Position numbers and translations under genes: made by a program. Shown in pieces: positions 7,117 to 15,450 of a stretch of DNA of 33,399 nt; positions within the stretch are counted from its first letter, which is position 1; the number at the start of each line of letters is the position of its first letter. Location: NCBI RefSeq assembly GCF_036906915.1, contig NZ_JBAKHX010000083.1, forward strand, positions 1-33,399. Reading direction: 5' to 3'. Below the pieces are notes generated by a model that was given only the letters and a program-made list of their open reading frames with translations, had not been told where the DNA came from and ran no database searches. Origin of the DNA: Phytohabitans sp036906915 (GTDB taxonomy: Bacteria; Actinomycetota; Actinomycetes; Mycobacteriales; Micromonosporaceae).

Positions 7117-9486
7117 GTGAGCGAGTCGAGTGAACCGACCGTAACCGTCGCGGTCCGGGAGCCGTGGCAAGACCACTCCCTCCCCGCCGAGAAACGCGTC
7201 GCCGACCTCCTGGGCCGGCTCACGCTGGAAGAGAAAGTCGCCCAGCTCGTCGGCGTATGGATCGGCGCACACGCCACCCCCGACGACCTGGCCCCCCAGC
7301 AGCACGAGATGGTCAAGGCCGCCCCGAACTGGCAGGAGCTGATCCGCGACGGGATCGGGCAGGTCACCCGCCCGTTCGGCACCGCGCCCGTCGACCCGGC
7401 CCTCGGCGCGCGGGCGCTGGCCGCCATGCAGGCCGAGATCGTGGCCGCCGGACGGCACGGGATCCCGGCCGTCGCCCACGAGGAGTGCCTGACCGGCCTG
7501 ATGACGTGGGGCGCCACGGTGTACCCGACGCCGCTGGCCTGGGGCGCCACGTTCCACCCCGAGCTGGTGGAGCGGATGGCCGCCCGGGTCGGCGCCGACA
7601 TGCGCGCCCTCGGCGTGCACCAGGGCCTCGCCCCGGTGCTCGACGTCGTGCGCGACCCGCGCTGGGGCCGCACCGAGGAGAGCATCGGCGAAGACCCGTA
7701 CCTGGTCGCGACCGTCGGCACCGGCTACGTGCGCGGGCTGGAGTCGGCCGGCGTGGTGGCCACCCTCAAGCACTTCGTCGGATACTCCGCGTCTCGCGCC
7801 GCGCGCAACCACGGTCCCGTGGAGATGGGCCCCCGCGAGCTGGCCGACGTGCTGCTGCCACCGTTCGAGATGGCGGTGCGCGAGGGCGGCGCCCGGTCGG
7901 TCATGCCGGCGTACACCGAGATCGACGGCGTGCCCACCTCCGCCGACCCGTTGCTGCTGACCGGGCTGCTGCGGGACGCGTGGGGGTTCACCGGCACCGT
8001 CGTGTCCGACTACTTCGCGATCTCGTTCCTGCAGATGCACCACGGCCTCGCCGAGACCGGCACCGGCGCGGCGGCGCTCGCCCTCGGCGCCGGCATGGAC
8101 GTGGAGCTGCCGGCCGCGCGCGACTACGGCGCCGGCCTGATCGCCGCCGTACGGGCGGGCGACGTGCCGGAGAGCGACGTCGACCGCGCCGCGGCCCGGG
8201 TGCTGCGACAGAAGTGTGAACTGGGCCTGCTCGACCCGGACTGGCAGCCGGTCCCGCCGGTGCTCGCCGGTGCGGACGGCGACCCGGCCGGCACCGTCGA
8301 TCTGGACCCTCCGCGCAGCCGCGCCATCGCCCGCCAGCTCGCCGAGGAGTCGGTGGTGCTGCTCGCCAACGACGGCGCGCTGCCGCTGCGGTCCGACGCC
8401 CGGATCGCGCTGGTCGGCCCGCTCGCCGACAGCATCACCGGCCTCGTCGGCTGCTACACGTTCCCCAGCCACGTCGCCCCGCAGCACCCGGAGATGCCGC
8501 TCGGCATCGAGATACCGACGCCCCTCGCCGCCCTCGCGGCCGAACTGCCCGGCGCGACCCTGCGGCATGTACCCGGCTGCGCGGTCGACGGCGACGACAC
8601 CTCCGGCATCACCGAGGCGGTCGCGGCGGCCGCCGGCGCCGACGTGTGCGTCGCGGTGCTCGGTGACCGGGCGGGGCTGTTCGGCCGGGGCACCTCCGGC
8701 GAGGGCTGCGACGCCGAAGACCTGGCGCTGCCCGGCGTACAGGCGCAGCTGCTCGACGCGCTGCTCGCCACCGGCAAGCCGGTCGTCGCCGTGCTGCTCA
8801 CCGGCCGGCCGTACGCCCTCGGGCGGTTCCGCGGACTGGCGGCGGTGGTGCAGGCGTTCTTTCCTGGGGAGGAAGGCGCCGGGGCGGTCGCCGGTGTGCT
8901 CTCGGGCCGGGTTTGTCCGTCGGGGCGGCTGCCCGTGAGCGTGCCGCACCGGCCCGGCGCCCAACCGGCCACGTACCTCAACACCGCGCTCGGCCAGGGC
9001 TCCGCGATGACCACAGTGGACCCGACACCGCTCTACCCGTTCGGGCACGGCCTGTCGTACACCACGTTCGCGTGGGAGGGCCCGAAAGTGGACAGCCCCA
9101 TCGAGATCCCCACCGACGGCGAGGTCACGGTGACCCTAACCGTGCGCAACACCGGTGACCGCGCCGGCGCCGACGTGGTGCAGCTCTACCTCCACGACCC
9201 GGTCGCGCAGGTCGCGCGCCCGGTGGTCCGGCTGATCGGGTACGCCCGCGTGCCGCTCCCGCCCGGCGAGAGCCGCGACGTGGACTTCCGGTTCTCCGCC
9301 GACCTGTCCGCCTTCACCGGACGCTCGGGACGGCGGGTGGTCGAGCCTGGCGCGCTGGAGCTGCGACTGTCCGCGTCGAGCGCGGACCACCGGTACACGG
9401 TGCCTGTGGTCCTGGTGGGTCCCGAGCGCGAGGTCGACCACGAGCGCCAGCTGACGACCGAGGTCACGGTCAGGGCGTCCGCGTAA
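7117..9486 (+). CDS. GH3 beta-glycosidase (beta-xylosidase/beta-glucosidase)
   Basis: A 789-residue glycoside hydrolase family 3 enzyme that should remove beta-linked sugars from the non-reducing end of short oligosaccharides in the cytoplasm; no signal peptide is seen. The N-terminal barrel (about residues 20-370) carries KHFVGYSASRAARNH and the nucleophile D298 in TVVSDYFAIS. The second alpha/beta domain spans about 400-620. A C-terminal fibronectin-like domain has the PFGHGLSYTTF and DVVQLYL motifs. The GTG at 7117 has AGGAG ten bases upstream; an in-frame ATG at 7093 would add eight residues. The enzyme resembles intracellular BxlA-type beta-xylosidases, which fits the divergent importer, but beta-glucosidase activity is equally possible. 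Its last 17 bp overlap the convergent DUF72 gene. Confidence 0.92.
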   Translation: MSESSEPTVTVAVREPWQDHSLPAEKRVADLLGRLTLEEKVAQLVGVWIGAHATPDDLAPQQHEMVKAAPNWQELIRDGIGQVTRPFGTAPVDPALGARALAAMQAEIVAAGRHGIPAVAHEECLTGLMTWGATVYPTPLAWGATFHPELVERMAARVGADMRALGVHQGLAPVLDVVRDPRWGRTEESIGEDPYLVATVGTGYVRGLESAGVVATLKHFVGYSASRAARNHGPVEMGPRELADVLLPPFEMAVREGGARSVMPAYTEIDGVPTSADPLLLTGLLRDAWGFTGTVVSDYFAISFLQMHHGLAETGTGAAALALGAGMDVELPAARDYGAGLIAAVRAGDVPESDVDRAAARVLRQKCELGLLDPDWQPVPPVLAGADGDPAGTVDLDPPRSRAIARQLAEESVVLLANDGALPLRSDARIALVGPLADSITGLVGCYTFPSHVAPQHPEMPLGIEIPTPLAALAAELPGATLRHVPGCAVDGDDTSGITEAVAAAAGADVCVAVLGDRAGLFGRGTSGEGCDAEDLALPGVQAQLLDALLATGKPVVAVLLTGRPYALGRFRGLAAVVQAFFPGEEGAGAVAGVLSGRVCPSGRLPVSVPHRPGAQPATYLNTALGQGSAMTTVDPTPLYPFGHGLSYTTFAWEGPKVDSPIEIPTDGEVTVTLTVRNTGDRAGADVVQLYLHDPVAQVARPVVRLIGYARVPLPPGESRDVDFRFSADLSAFTGRSGRRVVEPGALELRLSASSADHRYTVPVVLVGPEREVDHERQLTTEVTVRASA

Positions 9487-10222
9487 CGGGCAAGTCGCGC
9501 CGCCGCGCTGCCCGGGCCAGCGCGGCGGCGTCCTCGATCGCGGCGCCGCCGGGGTCGTTGTTGAAGTAGACGTACGTGTCCGCACCACCACCAGGGCTTG
9601 CCTGGTCGATCCGGTCGAGCCAAGACCGCAGCGCCGCCCGGCCGTACCGCGGACGGGGCGTGGCACGCCCCTCGTGCAGCCGCAGGTAGGCCCAGTCGGC
9701 CGTGCGCCACAGCGGCGTCACCGGCCGGCCCTTGCGGTCCGCCCAGGCGAGGGCCGCGTTCCGCTTCTCCAGTACCGCGCGCGTCTCGTCGGTCCACCAC
9801 GACGCGTGCCGCGGCTCGACGGCCACCTTCACCTCGGGCGGAAACAAGGCGAGCACGCGGTCCAGCGCCGCCGGGTCGGCGCGCAGCGTCGGCGGCAGTT
9901 GCACGAGTACCGGGCCGAGGCGGTCACCCAGAGCGGTGGCGCGTGACAGGAACCGCGCCACCGGCTCCTCGGGGTCACGCAGCCGCCGGATGTGCGTGAG
10001 GTACCGGCTCATCTTCACGGCGACGCAGAAGTCGTCGGGAGTCCGCTCCCGCCACTGCTCGAAGGTGGAACGTTCCGGCAGGCGGTAGAAGGCGTTGTTG
10101 ACCTCGACGGTGGCGAAGCTGGCCGCGTAGTGCTCCAACCAGAGCCGCTGCGGCAACCCGTCGGGATAGAAGCGCCCCCGCCAGTCCCTGTACTGCCAGC
10201 CGGATGTGCCGACGAGGATCAT
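9470..10222 (-). CDS. DUF72 (YecE-like) protein, short type
   Basis: A 250-residue DUF72 protein, a TIM-barrel-fold family of unknown biochemical function. Family landmarks are visible: the N-terminal GTSGWQYRDWRGRFYP, the VEVNNAFYRLPERSTFEQW block, VLVQLPP, VAVEPRHASWW and the C-terminal YVYFNNDPGG. The ATG (10220-10222) overlaps the stop of the upstream DUF72 gene (10219-10221) as ATGA, so translation is probably coupled. The 3' end overlaps the convergent GH3 gene over 9470-9486. No signal peptide or membrane segment is seen, so it should be cytoplasmic. I cannot assign an activity. Confidence 0.92.
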   Translation of the reverse strand: MILVGTSGWQYRDWRGRFYPDGLPQRLWLEHYAASFATVEVNNAFYRLPERSTFEQWRERTPDDFCVAVKMSRYLTHIRRLRDPEEPVARFLSRATALGDRLGPVLVQLPPTLRADPAALDRVLALFPPEVKVAVEPRHASWWTDETRAVLEKRNAALAWADRKGRPVTPLWRTADWAYLRLHEGRATPRPRYGRAALRSWLDRIDQASPGGGADTYVYFNNDPGGAAIEDAAALARAARRRDLPVTRTP

Positions 10223-11091
10223 GATTCGTCGAGAAGGTCGAGCAGGTCGCCCGCGTTTCGCTGGGCGTAGTCGCTGTAGCAGTTGTTCATCAACACGTGC
10301 GTCTCACCCGCCTGGTCGGCCAGTTTCCGCAGCTTCGGAGCCCACTGCTTCAGTTCCCGCTTCGAGTACAGATATCCAAACTTCTCGTAAATGTTTTTGC
10401 TGGTCCACTTGTCACTGTGCCCGTGGAAACGCACCACGGACAGTTCCGCGGTCGCTTCCATCACCGGCGGAATCGACGAGCGGTGCCCTTGCGGCATGTC
10501 GACACACACGTACGGCAACCGGTGTTTGCGAAGGAAGTCCAGCGTTTCCTCGCGATTGTCGCCCTCGAACCACGACGCGTGCCGAAACTCGAATACCGCC
10601 CGCAGCGGCCGGCACCGCCGCTCCACCTCCAGCAGGTACTGCTTGTTGCTCTTGCGGATCGTGAACCACGGCGGGAACTGGAACAGCACCGCGCCGAGCT
10701 TGCCGGCCTCGACCAGCGGGTCCAGCGCCGACAGGAACCGGGTCCACACGTCCTCGTACGCCTGCGGGGGCAGGTCGTCGGGGTACACGTTCTTCTTGTC
10801 GGTCTCCGGGCGCAGGTCCTTGTAGATCGAGGAGACCTTGGTCGGGTGGCCGGTCAGCAGGCTGAAGGCCTTGATGTTGAAGGTGAAGCCGGGCGGCGTG
10901 CGCTGCGCCCACAGCGCGGCGGTCTGCTCGGCCGGCGGCGAGTAGTAGGTGGCGTCGACCTCTACCAGCGGGAAGCGGTCGGCGTAGTAGGCCAGCCGTT
11001 TCTCGGCTGTGTCGGTGCCAGCCGGATACCACCCGGACTCCAACAGCGTCTTGTCGGTCCACGAGGCCGTGCCGACCTTGATGTCCCCCAT
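10219..11091 (-). CDS. DUF72 (YecE-like) protein, long type
   Basis: A 290-residue second DUF72 paralogue of a different subtype. It starts with IKVGTASWTDKTLLESGWYP and shows VEVDATYYSPPAEQTAALW, the LLTGHPTK segment, VLFQFPPWF, FEFRHASWF and the C-terminal HVLMNNCYSDYAQRNA. The last block is close to the most common bacterial DUF72 type. The ATG at 11091 has GGGAA just upstream; a GTG at 11100 would add three residues. The stop overlaps the next DUF72 start by 4 bp. The uridine-kinase-like gene ends 18 bp upstream, so four minus-strand genes (12382 to 9470) may share one transcript. Confidence 0.93.
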   Translation of the reverse strand: MGDIKVGTASWTDKTLLESGWYPAGTDTAEKRLAYYADRFPLVEVDATYYSPPAEQTAALWAQRTPPGFTFNIKAFSLLTGHPTKVSSIYKDLRPETDKKNVYPDDLPPQAYEDVWTRFLSALDPLVEAGKLGAVLFQFPPWFTIRKSNKQYLLEVERRCRPLRAVFEFRHASWFEGDNREETLDFLRKHRLPYVCVDMPQGHRSSIPPVMEATAELSVVRFHGHSDKWTSKNIYEKFGYLYSKRELKQWAPKLRKLADQAGETHVLMNNCYSDYAQRNAGDLLDLLDES

Positions 11092-11109
11092 GCTTCCCAC
11101 ATACCCACG

Positions 11110-11736
11110 TCACTCCGTGATCATTGCGGGGTGGCGCGGGTCGTCGACGCGCACCACGACATCCGCGAAACCCGCTGGGCCGACCTCGTCGGCGTACCGG
11201 GCGAAGGCGGGCAGGGTCCAGTGGTCGTCCTCGGGGGTGCGGCGGGCCAGCGCGGCCGGCGACATCTCCAGGTGCACGGCCACGTCGAACGGCAGCCCGG
11301 CGCCCAGCAGCAGCGCCCCGCTGACCAGCACGACCGCGCCCCGCGGCACCGGCTCGTACCGGGCCCGGGTGGCCCGGTCGGTCACCGGGTCCCACAGGCT
11401 CGGCAGGACGAGGCCCGTGCCGCCGGGCGCGACCGGGTCGAGCACCTCGCGGCGCAGCCCCGGCTCGTCGAGCCAGCCCTCGTAGTACGCGTCGGGGTTG
11501 GTGCGCCCGAACTCGTAGCGCAGCGACGCCGGACGCAGGAAGCCGCCCGCGGGCACGTGCAGAGCGGCCCGTCCACGCGCGCGCAGCGGGTCGACCAGCG
11601 CGCCGGCGAGGCGGCCCGGTGCCGTTGCTGGTGCGCCGTCGACCGCGACCCGCAGCCAGCGGTCGGGCCGGTCGGCGGCCAGCCGGTCCGCGAGATCCTC
11701 GACCAGGCCGGCCGGCGTGATCGGCCGAACCCTCAC
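11110..11736 (-). CDS. Uridine-kinase-like P-loop protein with degenerate Walker A
   Basis: A 208-residue protein similar in layout to actinobacterial uridine kinase-like proteins: an N-terminal VAVDG strand, FLRPASLRYEFGRTNPDAYYEGWLD, then PSLWDPVTDRATRA, and a C-terminal VVRVDDPRHPAMI. Where a true kinase has GxxxxGK[ST], this protein has VDGAPATAPGRLAGAL, with neither lysine nor the following Ser/Thr. Phosphate transfer by the normal mechanism therefore looks unlikely. I recall similar degenerate homologues in other actinomycetes, so this may be a stable subfamily rather than decay; that is from memory. The GTG start at 11736 lies 13 bp after the stop of the upstream regulator, with only a weak ribosome site. 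Confidence 0.8.
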   Translation of the reverse strand: MRVRPITPAGLVEDLADRLAADRPDRWLRVAVDGAPATAPGRLAGALVDPLRARGRAALHVPAGGFLRPASLRYEFGRTNPDAYYEGWLDEPGLRREVLDPVAPGGTGLVLPSLWDPVTDRATRARYEPVPRGAVVLVSGALLLGAGLPFDVAVHLEMSPAALARRTPEDDHWTLPAFARYADEVGPAGFADVVVRVDDPRHPAMITE

Positions 11737-11749
11737 GCGTCGCGATCTC

Positions 11750-12382
11750 TCACGCGTCGGGGTCGATGCAGATCTTCGCGTCGTCGGCGAGCCGGTACCC
11801 GACCCCGTACACCGTCGTCACGAGCGGGACGTGGGTGCCGATCTTGGAGCGCAGCCGGCGAATGTGCACGTCGACGGTGCGCGCGCCGGCGTGCTCGTAA
11901 CCCCACACCCCGGTCAGCAGCTGCACGCGGCTGAAAACCCGGCGCGGGTTTTCGGCGAGGAAGAGCAGGAGGTCGAACTCCAGCCTGGTCAGCCGCAGCG
12001 GCGCGCCGTCGAGCAGCACGGTGCGGGACGAGGCGAGGATGCGCAGGCCGCCGCCATCGTCGGGCGACTGCGCGGAAGGCTGCGCGTGCTGGGACGCGGC
12101 CGTGACTGGCTCTTCGGCCACGGGGACGGCTCGCAGGGGTTCGGGCCCGGGAGCGAGGCTGACCGTGCCCTCGCCGCGTTCGACCAGCTCGCGAGCCACC
12201 TCGAGCAGCCGGAACGCCTGCGGTGTCAGGCCGTCGTCACTGGAGAGCGGGATCGAGAATGTGACCGTCAGCGTCGGCGACGTGCCGCCAGCGGGTCGGC
12301 GTGGTGCGGCCGGTGGCCGCCCGGGGCCGGTGGGCTGCGAAGCGTGCCAACCGGCTCGCGACGAGGCGGCGACGACCGACAT
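11750..12382 (-). CDS. Winged-helix (OmpR/PhoB-type) regulator without receiver domain
   Basis: A 210-residue DNA-binding protein. The C-terminal half (about 112-204) is a Trans_reg_C winged helix with LTRLEFDLLLFLAENPRRVF, VWGYEH, RTVDVHIRRLRSKIG and TVYGVGYRL. The N-terminal half lacks the receiver acidic triad and phospho-Asp. Instead it has a Pro/Ala-rich tail and a short strand/helix block (LTVTFSIPLSSDDGLTPQAFRLL continuing into ARELVERGEG). It is thus an orphan regulator not controlled by classical phosphorylation. The ATG at 12382 is well supported by AGGAGG five bases upstream. It heads a likely four-gene unit with the kinase-like and DUF72 genes. Regulation and ligand are unknown. 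Confidence 0.9.
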   Translation of the reverse strand: MSVVAASSRAGWHASQPTGPGRPPAAPRRPAGGTSPTLTVTFSIPLSSDDGLTPQAFRLLEVARELVERGEGTVSLAPGPEPLRAVPVAEEPVTAASQHAQPSAQSPDDGGGLRILASSRTVLLDGAPLRLTRLEFDLLLFLAENPRRVFSRVQLLTGVWGYEHAGARTVDVHIRRLRSKIGTHVPLVTTVYGVGYRLADDAKICIDPDA

Positions 12383-12770
12383 GGGTCCTCCTCTTCAAGG
12401 ATCGGAATCCGGCCGCGTATTTCGGTACGCGGACCGGCTCCCCAGGAAACGACATTGCCCACGGTGAAGCCGATGTAATTCTCAGCAACATTCCACCGAT
12501 CAAATGTATTTGGGCCGCAACGCCGCCTGCCCCGGAGGTCCGCCGAAATCGACGCTCGCGACGGGCACACGGATACCCCCAACACACCGCATGTCACGAT
12601 GGTCCCGGGAGCCACCGTCGCGGTCAATAGGCACGGACGTTGCAGAAATGTGACAATGGACAAACTCACAGGAATCGATTGCTCTCTCTCCGTACGTAAT
12701 ATTGCTGGTAAAGCGGATCCTTCGCGCGGGCCCATGATCGGTTGCGAAGGTCAGGTATGGTCACCGTCCG
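12383..12770. other. Divergent intergenic region, 388 bp, lower GC
   Basis: This gap separates the winged-helix regulator (minus) from the HTTM cassette (plus). It is visibly less GC-rich than its surroundings, with stretches such as TACGTAATATTGC near 12694 and GATCAAATGTATTTGGG near 12499, which fits promoters for both directions. I see no convincing gene, RNA fold or inverted repeat. Short frames crossing it have poor codon use. Confidence 0.5.
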
Positions 12771-13205
12771 ATGGATACGCTGACCGCCGCCGGCCGCACC
12801 GGCCGCCTGCTGGCCACCCTGGTCGCGGGCGCGCTGCTGCTGGCGGGCACCATCTGGGGCGTCGACGACGACTTCCCCTTCGGACCGTTCCGGATGTACT
12901 CCACCGCGCCCGGTCCTGACGAGCCAGCACCCGACACCCGGGTCGAGGGCGTGGAGAGCGGCGGCGCCGTCGTTCCGCTCACCGAGCGGAACACGGGCAT
13001 CCGGCGGGCCGAGATCGAGGGCCAGATGGCCGCGTACCAGGCCGACCCGTCGCGCCTGCGCCAGGTCGCCGACGCGTACGCCAGCCACAACCCGGGCGCG
13101 CCGGCGCTCGTCGAGGTCCGGATCGTTGTCCGGCGCGAGGGCGTGCGGGACAGCAGGCCCACGGGTACGCACACCGACGAGACGGTGGCGCGATGGAACC
13201 CCTGA
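12771..13205 (+). CDS. Small membrane-anchored protein paired with HTTM protein
   Basis: A 144-residue protein with one N-terminal hydrophobic segment (about residues 12-30, LLATLVAGALLLAGTIWGV) followed by an extracytoplasmic domain. The segment DDFPFGPFRMYSTAPG right after the helix resembles a motif I associate with partners of HTTM proteins; this is recalled, not checked. The C-terminal part is mixed polar. The gene overlaps the HTTM gene by 13 bp (13193-13205), so the two are certainly co-transcribed. No clear ribosome site precedes the ATG, so the start could be leaderless or a little further in. The function is unknown, probably a subunit or substrate of the membrane enzyme. Confidence 0.8.
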   Translation: MDTLTAAGRTGRLLATLVAGALLLAGTIWGVDDDFPFGPFRMYSTAPGPDEPAPDTRVEGVESGGAVVPLTERNTGIRRAEIEGQMAAYQADPSRLRQVADAYASHNPGAPALVEVRIVVRREGVRDSRPTGTHTDETVARWNP

Positions 13206-14047
13206 CCCGCGCTCTGTTCGCGCCGGTGCCGCGCGGCCGCGTCGCGGCGTTCCGGACCCTCGTGTACCTCTTCGTGTTCCTCGACCTGCTGATCTTCACG
13301 CCGTGGGTGCGCTCGCACGCGTCGGTGCCCGGCGAGCTGTACCAGCCGCTGCTGGTCGGGCGGCTGCTGCCGCTGCCCACCCCCACTCCGCTGCTGGTGC
13401 ACGGGGTCTTCTGGGTGCTGCTGGTGACCGCCCTCGCCGCCGCCACCGGCCGCGCGCCGCGGCTGCTGGGCTGGACCGTCTTCGCGCTGTACTTCGAGTG
13501 GATGGTCATCGCGATGAGCTACGGGAAGGTGGACCACGACCGGTTCGGCTTCCTCGTGGCGCTCGCCGCCCTGGCCACCGTCGGGCGGGCCCGGCACGGC
13601 GACGCCACGCTCACCGAAGCGGGCGGCTGGGCGCTGCGGGTCACCCAGATCTCGGTGGTGTGCACGTACTTCCTGGCCGCGTTCGCCAAGCTGCGCTTCG
13701 GCGGGATCGACTGGGTCACCAGCTCGGTGCTCGCCCGGGCGATCATCCGGCGGGGCACCGACCTCGCCGACCTCATCGCCCAGGTTCCGTACCTGCTGAT
13801 CCTCGCGCAGTTCGGGATCGTGGCGTTCGAACTGCTCAGCCCGCTGATCTTCGTGGTACGCGACCGCTGGCGATACCGGGGCATCGCGTTCTTCTACGGC
13901 TTCCACGTGGTGACCTACGCGACGATCACGATCTCGTTCGCGCCGCACCTGGTGGCGATGACCGCGTTCCTCCCGCTGGAACGCGTACGCCCCATCGAGT
14001 GGGTGCGCCGCCGGTTCGCCCGTACTCCGGCGGCGGCCGGTACCTAG
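13193..14047 (+). CDS. HTTM-domain (vitamin-K-carboxylase-like) membrane protein
   Basis: A 284-residue multi-pass membrane protein with six to seven hydrophobic segments. The arrangement matches HTTM-type proteins: an N-terminal amphipathic PVPRGRVAAFRTLVYLFVF, a central MSYGKVDHDRFGF loop, TYFLAAFAKLRFGGIDWV, FELLSPLIF and FFYGFHVVTYATI. HTTM proteins are related to vitamin K-dependent gamma-carboxylase, but most bacterial members have no proven reaction. The start overlaps the upstream small-protein gene. The stop (14045-14047) overlaps the stop of the convergent DCC oxidoreductase gene. HTTM and DCC proteins are often neighbours or fused, which strengthens both calls. Some databases label such proteins as transporters, which I think is less likely. 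Confidence 0.82.
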   Translation: MEPLTRALFAPVPRGRVAAFRTLVYLFVFLDLLIFTPWVRSHASVPGELYQPLLVGRLLPLPTPTPLLVHGVFWVLLVTALAAATGRAPRLLGWTVFALYFEWMVIAMSYGKVDHDRFGFLVALAALATVGRARHGDATLTEAGGWALRVTQISVVCTYFLAAFAKLRFGGIDWVTSSVLARAIIRRGTDLADLIAQVPYLLILAQFGIVAFELLSPLIFVVRDRWRYRGIAFFYGFHVVTYATITISFAPHLVAMTAFLPLERVRPIEWVRRRFARTPAAAGT

Positions 14048-14418
14048 AAGCGGTCCGCTGGCACAGCGCAGGCGGCGGTGCCGCCGGGCATCTTGTGACG
14101 GTTGCGCGCCACCCACCGGTACGCCGGCCAGGCCAGCGCGCGCACCGGCCGCAGCCGCAGCAGGGCGCCCGCCGGGCGCCAGAACAGGTTGCTGGCCGCG
14201 AGCAGGTCGGCGATCGCGTCCGGGCCAGCCGACCTCGTACCCTCGGCGACCCACTGCACGGCCTGCTCGCACTCGTCCGGTGTGAGGCCCAGCGCCTCCA
14301 GATCGGCGAACTGCCACGGCAGCACGTTCGCGTCCGTCGGCACCCACCGCGCCACGAATTCCGCGCACTTGGTGCAGAACGCGCAGTCACCGTCGAAGAG
14401 GAACGTGGCGTGATCCAT
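14044..14418 (-). CDS. DCC1-like (DUF393) thiol-disulfide oxidoreductase
   Basis: A 124-residue thioredoxin-like protein of the DCC family. The defining FDGDCAFC motif is at residues 8-15 with redox cysteines C12 and C15, and a third cysteine at C18. Downstream are the WPFAD-like WQFADLEALGL block, a WVAEG motif and the NLFWRPAGALLRLRPVRALAWPAYRW-type C-terminal helices usual in the family. ATG 14418 is preferred; a GTG at 14436 would add six residues. Neither start has a ribosome site, and the divergent AEC gene starts only 41 bp away, so leaderless translation is likely. It may supply or remove electrons for the convergent HTTM protein; that is inference from recurring neighbourhood. Confidence 0.92.
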   Translation of the reverse strand: MDHATFLFDGDCAFCTKCAEFVARWVPTDANVLPWQFADLEALGLTPDECEQAVQWVAEGTRSAGPDAIADLLAASNLFWRPAGALLRLRPVRALAWPAYRWVARNRHKMPGGTAACAVPADRF

Positions 14419-14459
14419 ATCTTGATGATGCCGCACGGCGAGACGGGCATGCTTACCCG

Positions 14460-15395
14460 GTGCGTGGGGTGCTGACCGGATTCGCGGCCATCTGGGCCGT
14501 CACGGCGGTCGGGTACCTCATCGGACGGTACGGGTTGCTCGGTCCCGGCGGCACGACGGTGCTCGCGCGGCTGGTCTTCTTCATCGCGACACCCGCGCTG
14601 CTGTTCACCACGCTCGCCACGTCGTCGCTGGGCGAGGTGTTCACCGGCGCACTGGCCGCGTTCGTGCTCAGCACCGTCATCGTGGCGGCCACCTACGTGG
14701 GGCTGGCGGTGCTCTTCAGCCGGCGCCGCGCGGAGCCGGATCACGGCGAGACCGCGGTGGGGGCGCTCGCCTCCTCCTACGTCAACGCGGGCAACCTCGG
14801 CATCCCGGTCGCCGCGTACGTGCTCGGCGACGTCTCGTTCATCGCACCCGTGCTGCTGTTCCAGACGCTGCTGTACGCGCCGCTCGGGCTCGCGGTGCTC
14901 GACGCGATCTCGGCGGGGCGCAAACCGTCGGCGCGGCAGTGGGCGGGACTGCCGCTGCGCAGCCCGATCATGCTCGCCTCGGCGGCCGGTCTCGCGGTAG
15001 CCGCCTCCGGGTGGGACCCGCCCGAAGAGGCGCTGCGCCCGTTCGAGCTGATCGGCCAGGCCGCGGTGCCGCTGGCGCTGCTCGCCCTCGGCATGTCACT
15101 GCGCGGCAGCCGCCCTCTCGCACCCGGGCCGGACGCGTGGCACCGGTACACGGCGGTCGTCCTCAAGGTGATCGTGCAGCCCGCGCTGGCGTACCTCATC
15201 GGCCATTTCATCCTCGGCCTTGAGGGGCCGACGCTGCTCGCCGCGGTCGTCACGTCCGCCCTGCCGACGGCGCAGAACGTGTTCGTCTTCGCCGCCCGCT
15301 ACGGCCAGGCCCCCGGCCTGGCCCGCGACGCCGTCGTGCTCACCACGCTGGCCGCCGCCGGCACGCTTGTCGCCATCACGACATTGCTCGGGTAA
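14460..15395 (+). CDS. AEC-family (auxin efflux carrier-like) transporter
   Basis: A 311-residue inner-membrane transporter of the AEC family, with about ten hydrophobic segments in two halves. Landmarks are the N-terminal AVGYLIGRYGLLG, LVFFIATPALLF, the SSYVNAGNLGIPVAAYVLGD segment with its broken-helix Asn-Gly pattern, and in the second half PLALLALGMSL and SALPTAQNVFVFAARYG. Members export or import organic anions; the substrate here is unknown. The start is GTG 14460 (another GTG at 14469 is possible). No ribosome site precedes either, and the divergent gene begins 41 bp away, so the mRNA may be leaderless. Confidence 0.92.
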   Translation: MRGVLTGFAAIWAVTAVGYLIGRYGLLGPGGTTVLARLVFFIATPALLFTTLATSSLGEVFTGALAAFVLSTVIVAATYVGLAVLFSRRRAEPDHGETAVGALASSYVNAGNLGIPVAAYVLGDVSFIAPVLLFQTLLYAPLGLAVLDAISAGRKPSARQWAGLPLRSPIMLASAAGLAVAASGWDPPEEALRPFELIGQAAVPLALLALGMSLRGSRPLAPGPDAWHRYTAVVLKVIVQPALAYLIGHFILGLEGPTLLAAVVTSALPTAQNVFVFAARYGQAPGLARDAVVLTTLAAAGTLVAITTLLG

Positions 15396-15450
15396 ACCGA
15401 TCATCACTGTCCGGCGTCGTCATGCCACACCACGAAATAAGGATGGCGAC

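Noticed and set aside
7006..9048. Minus-strand 680-residue open frame opposite the GH3 gene
   Set aside because: It has shadow composition with no domain, and the plus strand encodes an intact GH3 enzyme.
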